Below, in pieces: positions 1 to 8,747 of a stretch of 64,000 nucleotides of DNA. The first letter of the stretch is position 1. Each line of letters opens with the position of its first letter. The notes beneath the pieces are model-generated. The model worked only from the letters and a program-made list of their open reading frames with translations. It was not told where the DNA came from and made no database searches. The DNA is from Amnibacterium kyonggiense (GTDB lineage Bacteria > Actinomycetota > Actinomycetes > Actinomycetales > Microbacteriaceae), in NCBI RefSeq assembly GCF_004364555.1, contig NZ_SOAM01000001.1, forward strand, positions 806,001-870,000, given 5' to 3'. The position numbers and the translations under genes are program-made.

Positions 1-356
1 GCCAGCGGCGACCACGGGGACGGGCCGATCGGCTGCCGGATCTCCGCGCCTTCGGCCAGTCCGCGCCAGGCGGCGGTGATCTCGTCGGGGTCGTCGCCGC
101 TCAAGTAGACGTAGAAGGCGTTGGCGCCCTGGTCGTAGGTCTGGTGCGGCCAGACGTCGAAGGCCATCACCCGGATGCCGGTGGTCGTCTCGACCTGCCC
201 GAACACGATCCGGTCCGCCCATGCCGGGTCGTCGGAGGCGCCCATCTGCCCGTAGGTGACGGCGACGGGCTCGGTGCCGAAGGCGGCGGCGTAGAACTCC
301 AGGGCCTCCCGTGCTCGGCCGTCGAAGTTGAGGTGCGGAGTGGTGGCGATCGTCAT
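1..356 (-). CDS. VOC (glyoxalase/PhnB-like) family protein, partial
   Basis: The reverse strand reads from an ATG at 356 and runs off the left edge of the window, so the C-terminus is missing. The start of the protein (TPHLNFDGRAREALEFYAAAF) and the later AFDVWPHQ and NAFYVYLSGDD segments match the PhnB-like branch of the vicinal oxygen chelate superfamily, whose members are mostly small cytosolic proteins of unclear substrate. It is divergent from the WYL regulator with about 100 bp between them, which suggests that regulator controls it. The family assignment comes from motif recognition only and the substrate is unknown. Confidence 0.8.
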   Translation of the reverse strand, partial: MTIATTPHLNFDGRAREALEFYAAAFGTEPVAVTYGQMGASDDPAWADRIVFGQVETTTGIRVMAFDVWPHQTYDQGANAFYVYLSGDDPDEITAAWRGLAEGAEIRQPIGPSPWSPL

Positions 357-456
357 GTCGACTCCTCGGTCGGGCAGCTCGATCGAGCTGCAGTGATCGA
401 TACGATCCCGGGTGTTGCGGTCAGATCCTGTCCGCGATCAGGAGCAGACTCGTGAT

Positions 457-1497
457 GTGGCCGATCCGACTTCGCGTCTGCTGCAGCTGCTGTCGCTGCT
501 GCAGGTCCGGCAGGAGTGGCAGGGCGACGTCCTCGCCGGCAGGCTGAACGTCAGTCCGCGCACGATCCGACGCGATGTCGATCGGCTCCGTGAGCTCGGG
601 TACCGGATCCAGTCGGTGAGCGGCCCCACGGGTGGGTACCGGCTCAGCAACGGCTCCGAGCTGCCGCCGCTGCTGTTCGACGACGACCAGGCGGTCGCGG
701 TCGCGTTGGCCCTCGCGGTCGCGCCGGCGTCCGGCGCTGACATCGCGGAGGCGGCCGCCCGCGCGTTGGCGACGGTCCGGCAGGTCATGCCGTCCCGGCT
801 TCGGGCTCGGGTCGACGCGATCGAGGTGATTCCCGCGCCCGGTCGAGACTTCGTCGATCCAGAGGTCCTGGTCGCGGTCAGTGACGCGACTCGGAAGCAC
901 GAGGTCCTCCGCTTCCACTACGCACCACCCGGGCAGAGCGATGACCGACCGTCGCGACGGGTCGAACCGCACGCCGTGATCGCCCGAGCCGGCCGCTGGT
1001 ACCTGCTGGCCTGGAACGACGACGCGAAGGGCCCGGTCGACGGCGATGCGACCGGGGACTGGCGCACGTACCGGATGGACCGGATCACGTTGAGCGCACC
1101 GACCCGACGCTCCTTCCGTCCTCGACCCGTCCCCGGCGGCGATCCGTCGAGCTTCGTCGCGGCTCGGTTCAGGGGTTCCTCCAGCTCGAACGTCTGGCCC
1201 TGCATCGGCACCGCCGTGGTGCACCTCCCAATCGAGCAGATCGCGCCGTACGTGGACCCGGACGCGGTCCTCGGGGCGCGGGACGAGCGATCGACCGAGG
1301 TCACGATGGGGTCGTGGTCCTGGAGCGCCCTCGCCGTTCGGTTCGCGGGGTTCGATGCGCAGTTCGAGCTGATGGCACCCGCGCCACTCCTGCACGGCGC
1401 CGCTGAGTTGGCGCGGAGGCTCGAGCAAGCTCGACCCGCCCGGCCCGACCGCCCCTCGGGCTCGCTGAGCACCTCGGCCACAAGCGGCCTTCGATGA
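457..1497 (+). CDS. WYL-domain transcriptional regulator (DeoR-type HTH), C-terminus fused to integrase remnant
   Basis: About 346 residues. An N-terminal winged helix-turn-helix (RLNVSPRTIRRDVDRLRELGY) is followed by a WYL domain (FHYAPPG, RRVEPHAVIARAGRWYLLAWN). Such proteins are cytosolic regulators, often repressors of a divergent gene, here the VOC protein. I chose the GTG at 457 because the conserved family start (ADPTSRLLQLLSLLQ) begins there; an upstream GTG at 412 adds 15 unlikely residues. The last about 10 codons (from near 1467) are not native: they are the first codons of a decayed integrase 3' end joined in frame, so the natural stop codon has been replaced. Confidence 0.85.
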   Translation: MADPTSRLLQLLSLLQVRQEWQGDVLAGRLNVSPRTIRRDVDRLRELGYRIQSVSGPTGGYRLSNGSELPPLLFDDDQAVAVALALAVAPASGADIAEAAARALATVRQVMPSRLRARVDAIEVIPAPGRDFVDPEVLVAVSDATRKHEVLRFHYAPPGQSDDRPSRRVEPHAVIARAGRWYLLAWNDDAKGPVDGDATGDWRTYRMDRITLSAPTRRSFRPRPVPGGDPSSFVAARFRGSSSSNVWPCIGTAVVHLPIEQIAPYVDPDAVLGARDERSTEVTMGSWSWSALAVRFAGFDAQFELMAPAPLLHGAAELARRLEQARPARPDRPSGSLSTSATSGLR

Positions 1498-1592
1498 ACA
1501 GGACGTCTGCATGTCGCGGAAGGTCGGCACGGCGGAGACCGCCATGCACCACGACCGAATGCTCGGAATGCGTTCGGAGACGCTCTGGGGGA
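1467..1592 (+). pseudogene. Remnant of tyrosine integrase C-terminus
   Basis: This stretch aligns to the last third of the intact integrase at 31375-32634. It first reads EHLGHKRPSM in the WYL frame. A one-base deletion near 1500 shifts the frame, and the reading continues as MSRKVGTAETAMHHDRM then RSETLWG from 1511. The intact gene has EYLGHKRPSM, then MSRKVGTAETATHLDRM and the same RSETLWG. Only the C-terminal about 40 residues remain, including the His and Tyr box region. It lies immediately left of an att-like sequence, as the intact integrase does, so it marks the end of an older element. Confidence 0.85.
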
Positions 1593-1650
1593 TCCGCACG
1601 AACACGACGGTCAAGTGGGGCTCGTGGGGCTCGAACCCGAGACCCGCGGT
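1591..1650 (+). other. att-like site (tRNA 3'-end-like), degenerate
   Basis: The sequence GTGGGGCTCGAACCC followed by GACCCGCGG matches the att-like sites at 13205-13264 and 32536-32581. It begins with the same GATCCGC and keeps nearly the same spacing. Read on the minus strand it contains GGGTTCGAGCCCCAC, a tRNA T-loop-like sequence, but no tRNA body is present. It is probably a relic attachment site of an earlier integration. Confidence 0.6.
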
Positions 1651-1902
1651 ACTTCCCCTTCGGCACCGACGTGCGCGTGTTCGCGGTCATGAGCAGTGAG
1701 GACATTGCTGCGTGAGCCACCAAAGCCGCACCGCGCTCGAATGCTCGCATGGGTCGACTACCGTCTTGAAGCCAGCGCTCTGAGGCATCTCAGCGGAGGA
1801 TCTGAGAGGCGTCACCGCTGCGCCGTGTTGGGGACGAGTGACTCACGTCCACTGACGATTCGCGCCGGGTTCGGTACTCCATCTGGACCGGCCCAGGCAG
1901 GA

Positions 1903-2697
1903 TCATGGCCGTAGGGTCGACCTCGAAGGCGGCCTGCCTTCTGCACCGGCCCGTGATGTCCCGAGAACGAGAGCGATCGTGTGTGCTCGATCTCTCGTTG
2001 TGAGTTTCGCGAATATCGCATTCACGTGCGATTTCACTGTCGCTATGGAGACATGCAGGCGAGCGGCGATCTCGTCGTTACTGTCGCCGCGGGCGATCAG
2101 CGATAACACTTCGGATTCTCGTCGGGTGAGACCGGGGAAGCGTTCTTGTAGCCGACCTGTCGTGAGTATGCGTTCGCTGGCGTCTCGGAGCTGCCCGAGC
2201 TCGGCCGCGTGTGCGCGGTTCACGTCTTCGACGCGCGCCACGTTCGCCTGAGCTGCGGCACGTCGAGCGGCAGCTGCCGACACGCTCACTGCGAGGATTG
2301 CGCCAGCTAGGGCTAGTCGCGGCCCTGTCGTCGGAGCAAACGCGCACCCGAGCAAACCTGAGGCGAGTGCGATCGCGGGCCAGCCCCAGCGCATCCACGA
2401 TGGGCTGAGCACGTCGCCGTTGACGATGATGAGGCTGCCGACCATCGGGGCGATCGCTGCCGAGTACGTCGGTACGGCTGCGAAGCTCGCAGCGATCAGC
2501 ATCCCGCCCAGCAGCGCCAGATCTGCTCTCCGCCCCACGCGTGGTGCCGCGAGGGCTCGGGCAGCCCAGAGGGCGGGAGCGGCGACTGCGGCCGCTACAG
2601 GTAGCCGCGTCATCTCGGTCGGCTGAGCCACGGCGAGAGCCGCCGCCAAGGTGACTGCGGCGATCGCGAGTTGAAGCTGCATCCCCGATCGCTGCAT
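1903..2697 (-). CDS. LuxR-type HTH regulator with N-terminal membrane domain
   Basis: About 264 residues. The first 150 or so are hydrophobic, with several Ala/Leu-rich membrane segments. A short linker leads to a C-terminal LuxR/FixJ helix-turn-helix (LTRRESEVLSLIARGDSNDEIA, then HVSIATVKSHVNAIFAKL). It looks like a one-component membrane-bound regulator or a kinase-less response element. The ATG at 2697 was chosen because upstream codons are antisense to the neighbouring gene. It is divergent from a small membrane protein, a plausible partner or target. The signal sensed cannot be read from the sequence. Confidence 0.8.
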   Translation of the reverse strand: MQRSGMQLQLAIAAVTLAAALAVAQPTEMTRLPVAAAVAAPALWAARALAAPRVGRRADLALLGGMLIAASFAAVPTYSAAIAPMVGSLIIVNGDVLSPSWMRWGWPAIALASGLLGCAFAPTTGPRLALAGAILAVSVSAAAARRAAAQANVARVEDVNRAHAAELGQLRDASERILTTGRLQERFPGLTRRESEVLSLIARGDSNDEIAARLHVSIATVKSHVNAIFAKLTTRDRAHTIALVLGTSRAGAEGRPPSRSTLRP

Positions 2698-2827
2698 GGC
2701 TCCATGGTGCAACGACGCGAAGTCGATGAGGTCCCGGCTCGGCGGACCTCCACCCTGGGATGGAGGTCTTGACCACTCCACCTGCAGGCGGTGGTTCGTG
2801 GGCAGCGAGGCGACTGGTGTCAGATCC

Positions 2828-3346
2828 ATGACGACATACGACTGGGTCACGGACATCACATTGATCGCGCTTGTTCTGCTGCAACTTCGAAGGAGGCGGC
2901 TCGGCCTGATCCAGCTCCTGCTGCCGATCGTCCTCGTCGCACTTGCGGTCTGGCACTACTTCGCGGTTTGGCCGGGGACGTCGAACGGCGCGCTCCTCGT
3001 CGGCGGGGCGACTGCCGTCGGCGCACTCCTCGGCGTCGGCTCGGGCGTCTGCGCTCGGATGTGGAAGGTCGACGGAACCGTGTTCGTGCGAGCGGGCGCC
3101 GTTGCAGCGGTTCTCTGGATCGTCGGGATGGGCTTCCGGCTGGGCTTCCAACTGTGGGCACAGTCCGACATCGGCGCCGCTCGCGTCGTGACGCTCAGCA
3201 TGCAGCACGATCTCGATCGAGCTGCATGGGTCGACGCGCTCCTCTTCATGGCGATCGCGCAAGTCCTCGTCCGCGCCTTCGTGCTCGTCGTGCGGCGCCT
3301 CCTGCTTGCTCGCGCGACTGTGCTCGCCCGCTCATCTGCCGCGTGA
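2828..3346 (+). CDS. Small integral membrane protein, unknown function
   Basis: 172 residues from an ATG at 2828 (MTTYDWVTDITL). It has about five predicted hydrophobic segments (LIALVLLQL, LLLPIVLVALAVWHYF, ALLVGGATAVGALLGVGSGV, AVAAVLWIVGMGF, ALLFMAIAQVLV) and an Arg-rich C-terminal tail. I do not recognise a characterised family. It is divergent from the LuxR-type regulator with overlapping upstream regions, so the two probably share control. Confidence 0.75.
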   Translation: MTTYDWVTDITLIALVLLQLRRRRLGLIQLLLPIVLVALAVWHYFAVWPGTSNGALLVGGATAVGALLGVGSGVCARMWKVDGTVFVRAGAVAAVLWIVGMGFRLGFQLWAQSDIGAARVVTLSMQHDLDRAAWVDALLFMAIAQVLVRAFVLVVRRLLLARATVLARSSAA

Positions 3347-3434
3347 CCCCTCATCGCCGCCGCCGCGCGTCCGAGCGGCACGCGCGGTGGTTGACTTCGA
3401 GCGCGCCACGCCGAGATTCGACCAGGCTTTCGGG

Positions 3435-4427
3435 TCATCCGACCAGGCGCTGGAGCCAGTGGTCGCGGGTGGCGACCATATCTCTGGCGAGTTGCGTGGT
3501 CGGGGCGAAGGCGTCGAACCCGTGGAAGCCACCGGGCCACACGTGAAGCTCGGCCTGACCGCCGGCAGCCCAGATGGCATTGGCGTACGCGATGTCCTCG
3601 TCGCGGAAGACCTCGGCGGAACCGCAGTCGATATAGGTCGGCGGTAGTCCGGAGAGGTCAGTCGCTCGCGCGGGCGCGGCGTAGATGGAGACGGCACCGG
3701 TGCCCCGGCGCTCGCCGAGCAGGGCGGTCCAGCCGGTGCGATTGCTCCCGCGATCCCAGACGCCGACGCCATCGATCTGCCGGGTGGACAGCGTCTCGTC
3801 GCGGTCGTCGAGCATCGGGTACTGGAGGAGCTGCCCCGCGATCACCGGTCCGCGCCGGTCGCGAGCGAGGAGTCCGACGCCGGCGGCGATCCCGCCGCCG
3901 GCGCTGGCTCCGGCGACGATCAGGCGGTCGGGGTCGATGCCGAGTTCGGCCGCGTGCGAGGCCGTCCAGACGAGGCCGGCGTACGCATCCTCGACCGGGG
4001 TCGGATCCGGATGCTCTGGCGCCAGCCGATACTCGACCGTCACTGCCACCGCGTCGTAACGGACGATCCAGTCCACAAGTCCCGCGACACCACTCCAGCG
4101 GTCCCCGAAGATCATGCCGCCGCCATGGATGGCGTAGAAGCAGGGTCCGCTGCAAGTGCGGCCGGCCCGCTGAACGACTGACAGCATGATGTGCTCGCCG
4201 TCGTACGACGCGATTTCCACATCGTGGACGTCGAGGCCAGCGTCGGTGAGTGCGGAGCGCGCCGTGGGCCCGCCGGCCATCGCTTGGCGCATCGGGGTGA
4301 TCATCTCGGCGGTGATCGTGGACGGCAGCTGTCCGGCGAGAGCGTGAAGGACCGTCTGCAGGTCGCGGTCGAACGGCGGACGGGGGAGGTTGCCGATCTG
4401 CTCCTCGTCGCTTCGCTGCGCTGTCAC
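3435..4427 (-). CDS. Alpha/beta hydrolase, hormone-sensitive-lipase-type esterase
   Basis: 330 residues. It shows the HSL-family oxyanion motif HGGGMIFGD, the nucleophile elbow GASAGGG with the catalytic Ser, and the C-terminal GGFHGFD with the catalytic His. The preferred substrates of the family are short-chain acyl esters. The GTG at 4427 overlaps the stop codon of the upstream hydrolase gene as GTGA, which indicates translational coupling and decides the start. Together the two hydrolases form an operon divergent from a TetR regulator and are probably repressed by it. The physiological ester is unknown. Confidence 0.88.
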   Translation of the reverse strand: MTAQRSDEEQIGNLPRPPFDRDLQTVLHALAGQLPSTITAEMITPMRQAMAGGPTARSALTDAGLDVHDVEIASYDGEHIMLSVVQRAGRTCSGPCFYAIHGGGMIFGDRWSGVAGLVDWIVRYDAVAVTVEYRLAPEHPDPTPVEDAYAGLVWTASHAAELGIDPDRLIVAGASAGGGIAAGVGLLARDRRGPVIAGQLLQYPMLDDRDETLSTRQIDGVGVWDRGSNRTGWTALLGERRGTGAVSIYAAPARATDLSGLPPTYIDCGSAEVFRDEDIAYANAIWAAGGQAELHVWPGGFHGFDAFAPTTQLARDMVATRDHWLQRLVG

Positions 4428-5353
4428 TTCGTCTCCAGGCGTCCGAGCGGCTCGGACGCCGCCCCGAGGTCGGCGGTCGCTCGGGCCCACGCGCTGTCGT
4501 CACCGGTCAGGTGCGCCAGGAGGTAGGCCCAGGCGAATTCGAGGACGAGGTCGGCGCGAGCCGGGTTCTCATCCGTGGTCCGCGAATCGTTGAAGCCGTT
4601 GATGCCGCCGAGGGAGTGCTCGCCGCCGAATACGGTCAGGAGCGCGTCGGCACCCGGCGCCAGTCGGTAGACGTCCTCGAACCAGTCTCCACCTCGTGTG
4701 GAGAGCGGCGACTGGTCCGCATCGCCTGCCGCGACGAACGCCGGAGCGGTCTGCTCGGAGAAGTCCGGGTTCATGAACGGGAAGTACTGCGTTGCCAGCG
4801 GGGTCAGGCTGTCGCCGGTGCCAGGGTCGGCAAGCAATGCACCGACCGTGAAGCGAGGGTCGCGCAGGCTCTCGCCGGGCTCGCCGGTCTCGTCGAGCAC
4901 TCGTTGCCCCAGCAGCATCCCGGCGGTGGTCGCACCGTACGAGTGACCGGCGGCCGCGACTCGCGTGCGATCCACTCGGTCCGCAAGGCCCGGCACCGCC
5001 TGCTCGATGAGATCAAACTCATCCAGCACGGTGCGCATGTCCTGCACCCGCAGTCGCCAGATGTTCGGTTGCCGAGAGTCAGTGGGTGCCAGGGCAAGCG
5101 ACGCGGAGTCGAGGAACGTCGGCTGGACCACGACGAAGCCGCGGCTCGCCCAATGCTGCGCGACCGGTGCGTAGTCCCGCGACGAGAGCGTGAAGCCGTG
5201 GGCGAACACGACCGCGGGCAACTCCGCACCGGTAGCGGGGGCCGTCACGCGGACGGTGAGATCCTGCCCACGGTAGGGAGCGGGCAGGGCGACGGTGTCG
5301 ACGGAGACGACCGGGCTGACGGGGGGCATCGCTGTGGTGCTCATGACGCTCAT
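4424..5353 (-). CDS. Chlorophyllase-like alpha/beta hydrolase
   Basis: 309 residues. The fold is recognisable from PAVVFAHGFTLSSRDY, the nucleophile motif AAGHSYGATTAG, AAGDADQSP around the acidic residue and GGEHSLGG with the His. The general layout is that of chlorophyllase/PET-hydrolase-like bacterial proteins, but there is no signal peptide, so it acts in the cytosol. It is the first gene of a two-gene operon; the next hydrolase starts within its stop codon. Two palindromic operators lie just upstream. Confidence 0.8.
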   Translation of the reverse strand: MSVMSTTAMPPVSPVVSVDTVALPAPYRGQDLTVRVTAPATGAELPAVVFAHGFTLSSRDYAPVAQHWASRGFVVVQPTFLDSASLALAPTDSRQPNIWRLRVQDMRTVLDEFDLIEQAVPGLADRVDRTRVAAAGHSYGATTAGMLLGQRVLDETGEPGESLRDPRFTVGALLADPGTGDSLTPLATQYFPFMNPDFSEQTAPAFVAAGDADQSPLSTRGGDWFEDVYRLAPGADALLTVFGGEHSLGGINGFNDSRTTDENPARADLVLEFAWAYLLAHLTGDDSAWARATADLGAASEPLGRLETK

Positions 5354-5398
5354 TCCTCTGGACGTCGCGGACGGCGTCCGGTTAGTGTCGGTGTAGGC

Positions 5399-5440
5399 GG
5401 ATCACTGATCCAGTTGCCCAACTATATGGATCGTTGATCC
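5399..5440. promoter_or_regulatory. Two TetR-type operators between divergent genes
   Basis: GGATCACTGATCC at 5399-5411 is a perfect 6+1+6 palindrome. GGATCGTTGATCC at 5428-5440 repeats it with one arm mismatch, 29 bp centre to centre. They sit between the hydrolase operon and the TetR gene at 5467 and are the likely binding sites of that TetR. Confidence 0.7.
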
Positions 5441-5466
5441 GTTTTGCAATCTCGAGGAGGGCGAGC

Positions 5467-6093
5467 GTGAGTCGTGTTCAGACCGAGCGGGTCGGGCCGG
5501 GTCGGCGCGCGGATGCCGTCCGCAACGCACAGGCGGTGGTCGACGCCGCGGCCGCGGTGTTCGCCGAGGAGGGAGTCGATGCACCAATTCGTCGGATCGC
5601 AGCGCGGGCCGGGGTCGGGATGGCCACGGTGCTACGGCACTATCCGGATCGACAAGCGCTCATTGCGGACGTCTATCGAAGTCAGGTCGAATCCTGCGCT
5701 GCGGCTGCGCCATCCCTGCTCGAGTCCGCATCGTCCCCGGCCGAGGCGCTCAAGGCCTGGGCTGGCCTGTTCGTGGAGTTCCTGTCCACGAAGCACGGCC
5801 TCGCTACCGTGATGTCCGCCGACCCGGACGGTTTCGGCGCGCTGCACGCGTACTTCCTCGCCCGCCTGGTCCCTGCCGGCCAGCTGCTGCTCGATGCCGG
5901 TGTCGCCCAGGGGTTCTTCCGTGAGGATGTCCCTGCAGCGTTGATGCTGCGCGCAATCGGGAACCTCTGCGTGACGAGTCGACACGACGCGGCCGGAGAG
6001 ACGCTGGCGATGGTCGGAGTCTTCCTTGACGGGCTTGCACGACGGTCCTCCGCGGCGGGAAACCGTGAGTTCGGCGCGGCGCCGGCTTCCTAG
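5467..6093 (+). CDS. TetR/AcrR family transcriptional regulator
   Basis: About 208 residues from a GTG at 5467, preceded by a good Shine-Dalgarno (GAGGAGGGCGAGC). The N-terminal HTH reads VVDAAAAVFAEEGVDAPIRRIA, then VGMATVLRHYPDRQALI. The C-terminal ligand domain is helical and divergent. The longer reading frame from 5434 has no ribosome site and would cover an operator. It is divergent from the two hydrolases and most likely represses both them and itself. Confidence 0.9.
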   Translation: MSRVQTERVGPGRRADAVRNAQAVVDAAAAVFAEEGVDAPIRRIAARAGVGMATVLRHYPDRQALIADVYRSQVESCAAAAPSLLESASSPAEALKAWAGLFVEFLSTKHGLATVMSADPDGFGALHAYFLARLVPAGQLLLDAGVAQGFFREDVPAALMLRAIGNLCVTSRHDAAGETLAMVGVFLDGLARRSSAAGNREFGAAPAS

Positions 6094-6650
6094 GGTGCCG
6101 TCGCCGAGGCGAAGGGGGTGGGAGATCTCGGATTGGGCGCGGCCTTGCGCTTGTCGTGGATCGGGGTGGTGATGAGGTCTACTGGGCAGTGGCCGGTTGC
6201 GCCGTTGATCCTGCGACTCGTCGCCGTCGCGCGAGTTCCGCGACGACGAGCAGGCCGGCCGGCTTGGAATGGTCATACGTTCGCGGAGCGGAGAAAGGAC
6301 GACAGTCCTGGTCCTTAACGCCTCGGAATCGTTCGCGTCCGGCCTGCGACGCGAATACCGTGACTGGCGGCAGCAGGCATGCACTTCGATCTGTCCGGAC
6401 CAGCAGTCGACGAGTCGCGGCTCGACCGCTTCGGCACTCCCATCATCGCCCCAGACTGCCGCTCGCACATGCCGAGCACGACATGCGCACCCTGGCCGGC
6501 GGCTACGAGCGCCAGTGATCCAGGCTGCTGAAGGTCCGGAGCTTTGATGACGGGTTACCCGCAATGTCGTTCGACCCGGTGCAGTAGTCCCGCCTCGGCA
6601 TGAGTTAGATCGCTTCACCCGCCTTCTTGCGCCGTCTTCGCAGGTACGGA
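6094..6650. other. Non-coding stretch
   Basis: About 560 bp between the TetR and the converging MmyB-like regulator. Several short open frames exist on both strands but none has a recognisable protein sequence, ribosome site or consistent codon use. I see no repeat or RNA gene here; it may be decayed coding DNA. Confidence 0.5.
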
Positions 6651-7502
6651 CTAGTCCTGCGTCGCTGCCCAGGTCGCCAGCAGCCGAAGGGCGTCCGCGC
6701 TGGAGCTGCCGGGCTCTGGCGTGTAGACGGTCAGGACGAGGCCGGGGTCGGATGGGAATTCCATTGCCTCGAAGCTCAGGTCGAGATCGCCGACAACGGG
6801 GTGGTGAATTCGCTTGTAGCCAGCGCGGTGGAATCGGACGTCATGCTTCGCCCAAAGTCGGCTGAACTCCGTACCGCGAGTTGCGAGCTCGCCGATCAGG
6901 TCGGACAGGGCCTTGTCGTGAGGGGTGCGAGCTGCTTGAGTCCGCAAGTAGGCGATGGTGTCGGACGCGGTCCGTTCCCAGTCGCGCCAGAAGATCTTCG
7001 CTGCCGGGTCGAGGAGCGTGAATCGTGCCAGATTCGCCGGTCTCGCCGGATCGGCGAATACCTGAACGAGCAGCGCGTGGGCAAGTCGGTTGGTGGCGAG
7101 TACGTCGTAATGAGCGTTGCGGACCCAGGCAGGGACGTCCTCGACCGCGTCCAGTACCCGGAGGATAGAGGGGCGAACACTTGGAGCCGCGGTCCTGTGC
7201 GGAGCCATCCGACCGCCTGCGGCAGCACGCCGGGCGAGGTCGAAGAGGTGCTCGTGCTCTGCCCCGTCCAGATGCAGGGCGCGGGAGATGCTCGCCAGCA
7301 CGCTGTCCGACGCACCGCCGAGGTTCCCGCGCTCCAGGTTGGCGTAGTAGTCCACAGAGACGCCGGCGAGCATCGCCACCTCTTCGCGGCGCAGCCCGGA
7401 CACGCGCCGGTTTCCCCCGTATGCCGGCAGGCCGGCCTCCTCTGGTGTGATGCGGGCACGGCGAGTCGTCAGGAAGTCGCGGACCTCGGCCTTCTCGTCC
7501 AT
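6651..7502 (-). CDS. XRE-type HTH regulator with MmyB-like ligand-binding domain
   Basis: 283 residues. The N-terminal helix-turn-helix (FLTTRRARITPEEAGLP, RRVSGLRREEVAMLAGVS, DYYANLERGN) and the C-terminal domain (PAWVRNAHYDVLATNRLAHAL, FTLLDPAAKIFWRDW) are the hallmarks of the MmyB-like family common in actinobacteria. These regulators usually control a divergent oxidoreductase and bind a small ligand, possibly a fatty acid. Here the divergent gene is an aldo/keto reductase. The ATG at 7502 begins the conserved MDEKAEVRDFL start; upstream codons are not family-like. Confidence 0.92.
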   Translation of the reverse strand: MDEKAEVRDFLTTRRARITPEEAGLPAYGGNRRVSGLRREEVAMLAGVSVDYYANLERGNLGGASDSVLASISRALHLDGAEHEHLFDLARRAAAGGRMAPHRTAAPSVRPSILRVLDAVEDVPAWVRNAHYDVLATNRLAHALLVQVFADPARPANLARFTLLDPAAKIFWRDWERTASDTIAYLRTQAARTPHDKALSDLIGELATRGTEFSRLWAKHDVRFHRAGYKRIHHPVVGDLDLSFEAMEFPSDPGLVLTVYTPEPGSSSADALRLLATWAATQD

Positions 7503-7648
7503 GCGCGGAACCGTAGCCGCCCGCCGTAGCGGGAGGGAGGGGCTGCTGGTGCACGGAAGACCGGCCCCTGCCGTCGGCGCTCCGGCGGTCGTCTGATGGG
7601 CACCAGCGATCGGCCGGCTGCAGGCGCAGCCATCGAGATGGGAACGAC

Positions 7649-8602
7649 ATGACGAATGACGACTGGATACTGGCGCCCGCTGCACTGGGTACCTGGGCAT
7701 GGGGCGACAGTGGGGAACACGGTGACGGGTACTTCGGGAGCGAGCTCGACCCAGCGGCCCTGGACCAGCTCGCCGACATGGCGCACGCCGCGGGTCTCAC
7801 CTTGTGGGACACCGCGCTGGTCTACGGCATGGGGCGTTCCGAACAGGTCCTCGGTCGGGTGCTGCAGCGCTTCGACCGTGCCGACTATCAGCTCTCCACG
7901 AAGTTCACCCCGCAGATCGCCGCCGACGGCGTCGACGCGGTCGGGGACATGCTCGAGCGGAGCCTCGCGAACCTCGGCACCGACTACATCGATCTGTACT
8001 GGATCCACAACCCCGCCGACGTGACCCGGTGGACGCCCCGACTGATCCCGCTGCTGGAAGCCGGCACGATCAAGCACGTCGGCGTGTCCAACCACGACCT
8101 CGCGCAGATCCAGCAGGCCGACCGGATCCTCGGCGAAGCGGGGTTCCGGGTCGAAGCCGTGCAGAACCACTACAGCCTGCTGTACCGCGGCTCCGAGCGG
8201 GCGGGCATCCTCGATTGGGCCGGTGGTCGCGGCATCCCGTTCTTCGCCTACATGGTGCTGGAGCAGGGTGCGCTGACCGGCCGATACGGCCCGAGCAACC
8301 CGCTTCCCGACGGAAGCGCCAGGGCCCAGACCTACAACCGGCTGCTGCCGCAGCTCCAGGCCCTGACCAACGGGCTGACCGAGATCGGCCGGTCACGCGT
8401 TGCCTCGGCTGCGGACGTCGCGGTCGCGTGGGCGATCGCTAAGGGAACGAGACCGATCGTCGGTGTCACCAAGCCGCAGCACATCGACGGGCTGGTTCGT
8501 GCCCGCAGAATCGAGCTCACCGGTGCCGACATCGAGCACCTGGAGGGCCTCGCCGACGCAGCGGATGTGGACACGCGTGCCGCCTGGGAGCATGTGATGT
8601 AG
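7649..8602 (+). CDS. Aldo/keto reductase
   Basis: 317 residues, a complete (beta/alpha)8 NADPH-dependent oxidoreductase of the AKR superfamily. The catalytic tetrad is visible as Asp54 and Tyr59 (WDTALVYG), Lys85 (STKFTP) and His120 (YWIHNP). C-terminal PIVGVTKPQHIDGL matches the cofactor-binding loop. It is cytosolic and reduces aldehydes or ketones of unknown identity. Divergent from the MmyB-like regulator with about 145 bp between, it is the obvious target of that regulator. Confidence 0.92.
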   Translation: MTNDDWILAPAALGTWAWGDSGEHGDGYFGSELDPAALDQLADMAHAAGLTLWDTALVYGMGRSEQVLGRVLQRFDRADYQLSTKFTPQIAADGVDAVGDMLERSLANLGTDYIDLYWIHNPADVTRWTPRLIPLLEAGTIKHVGVSNHDLAQIQQADRILGEAGFRVEAVQNHYSLLYRGSERAGILDWAGGRGIPFFAYMVLEQGALTGRYGPSNPLPDGSARAQTYNRLLPQLQALTNGLTEIGRSRVASAADVAVAWAIAKGTRPIVGVTKPQHIDGLVRARRIELTGADIEHLEGLADAADVDTRAAWEHVM

Positions 8603-8747
8603 TCGAACGCGTTCGAGGTGGGCCACCGCGTCCGCGACAGCTCACTCCGTTCCGTGGGGGACTGCCGGCAAGGTGACCGTCACTGGTCACGTGACCGGCT
8701 CGCGGCTCCGCTCGTTCCTGAGACAGGAGCCCGACCGCGTGCGCGGC

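Noticed and set aside
421-1614. Long minus-strand open frame opposite the WYL gene
   Set aside because: High-GC shadow frame with no recognisable domain; the WYL protein explains the coding signal.
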